Positions 33,673 to 33,755 of a stretch of DNA of 33,755 nt are shown one piece after another. The notes beneath the pieces were generated by a model. It had not been told where the DNA came from. It worked only from the letters and a program-made list of their open reading frames with translations, and searched no databases. The translations under genes were made by a program, and so were the position numbers. Position 1 is the stretch's first letter. Each line of letters opens with the position of its first letter. Source of the DNA: JBQTHD01 sp052390275 (lineage in GTDB: Bacteria > Actinomycetota > Acidimicrobiia > Acidimicrobiales > AC-14); the NCBI GenBank assembly GCA_052390275.1, contig JBQTHD010000034.1:1-33755 (forward strand), given 5' to 3'.

Positions 33673-33755
33673 TCACGCAGCTTGAGCGGTCGGTCGAAGC
33701 AGTATCTCAAACTCGACCGGGGTGAGCTTGCCCAGCCCTCGCTGGCGTCGGCGGC
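33673..33755 (-). CDS. IS3-type transposase, C-terminal end, partial
   Basis: The minus strand enters from the window edge and reads RRRQRGLGKLTPVEFEILLR, then PTAQAA and stop (33673-33675). This matches the usual tail of IS3-family integrase-core transposases (R-x-x-x-x-L-x-x-L-[ST]-P-x-E-[FY]-E). The rest lies outside the window. Short evidence, but the motif is characteristic. Confidence 0.65.
   Translation of the reverse strand, partial: RRRQRGLGKLTPVEFEILLRPTAQAA

Noticed and set aside
33406..33710. ORFs on both strands overlapping tRNA-Val
   Set aside because: They read through the tRNA (for example AGLEPTTCTL from the T-arm) and have no family support.

Overview
The window is a high-GC bacterial chromosome segment that reads as actinobacterial, most like the Acidimicrobiia or a neighbouring deep branch. 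The main markers are a mycothiol synthase (MshD), an InhA-like enoyl-ACP reductase, many ATGA/GTGA/TAGTG gene overlaps, GTG/TTG starts, and promoters that suggest short or absent leaders. A separate TrpF beside an ordinary HisA argues against Streptomyces- or Mycobacterium-type PriA metabolism. The assignment is inference from gene content.

Region 1 (1-4.6 kb) is a decayed mobile region. An ISAs1-type insertion sequence (about 1-2024) encodes one transposase with an N-terminal DUF4338/DruA-like domain and a 19-codon polyasparagine microsatellite. It sits inside a HAD-hydrolase gene. Next to it lie fragments of two or three tyrosine recombinases, all truncated or frameshifted.

Region 2 (4.6-8.7 kb) holds housekeeping genes: a small membrane protein, rlmN and mshD on the minus strand, nth on the plus strand, a strongly structured intergenic stretch that may be a small RNA with its own terminator, and a 72-residue minus-strand ORF.

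Region 3 (8.75-29.1 kb) is one nearly gapless plus-strand run of biosynthetic genes. Histidine comes first: hisD-hisC-hisB-hisH-hisA-hisF-hisI. Tryptophan follows: trpE, a YgfZ-like gene, a lipoprotein gene, then trpC-trpF-trpB-trpA. Type II fatty-acid synthesis is last: fabD, a lysine-free biotinyl-like protein, fabH, fabG, acpP, fabF, a carboxyltransferase and fabI. Many junctions overlap by 1-4 bases, so translational coupling is likely. hisG, hisE, trpD and trpG are not here. A 16-bp tandem repeat (five units) lies between fabG and acpP.

Region 4 (29.1-33.8 kb) contains a Bcp peroxiredoxin, tRNA-Leu(CAA), a minus-strand AAA ATPase/DUF4143 protein, an unrecognised protein, an inositol-monophosphatase-family enzyme (possible HisN), a cysteine-rich four-helix copper-binding protein, tRNA-Val(TAC), and the 3' end of an IS3-like transposase cut by the window end. 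Both window ends lie in insertion sequences, so the window may be a whole contig broken at repeats.

The features most worth checking are the lysine-free biotinyl-like protein in the fab operon, the roughly 40-residue insertion in HisF loop 1, the structured RNA candidate after nth, and short tandem repeats that recur at gene 5' ends.
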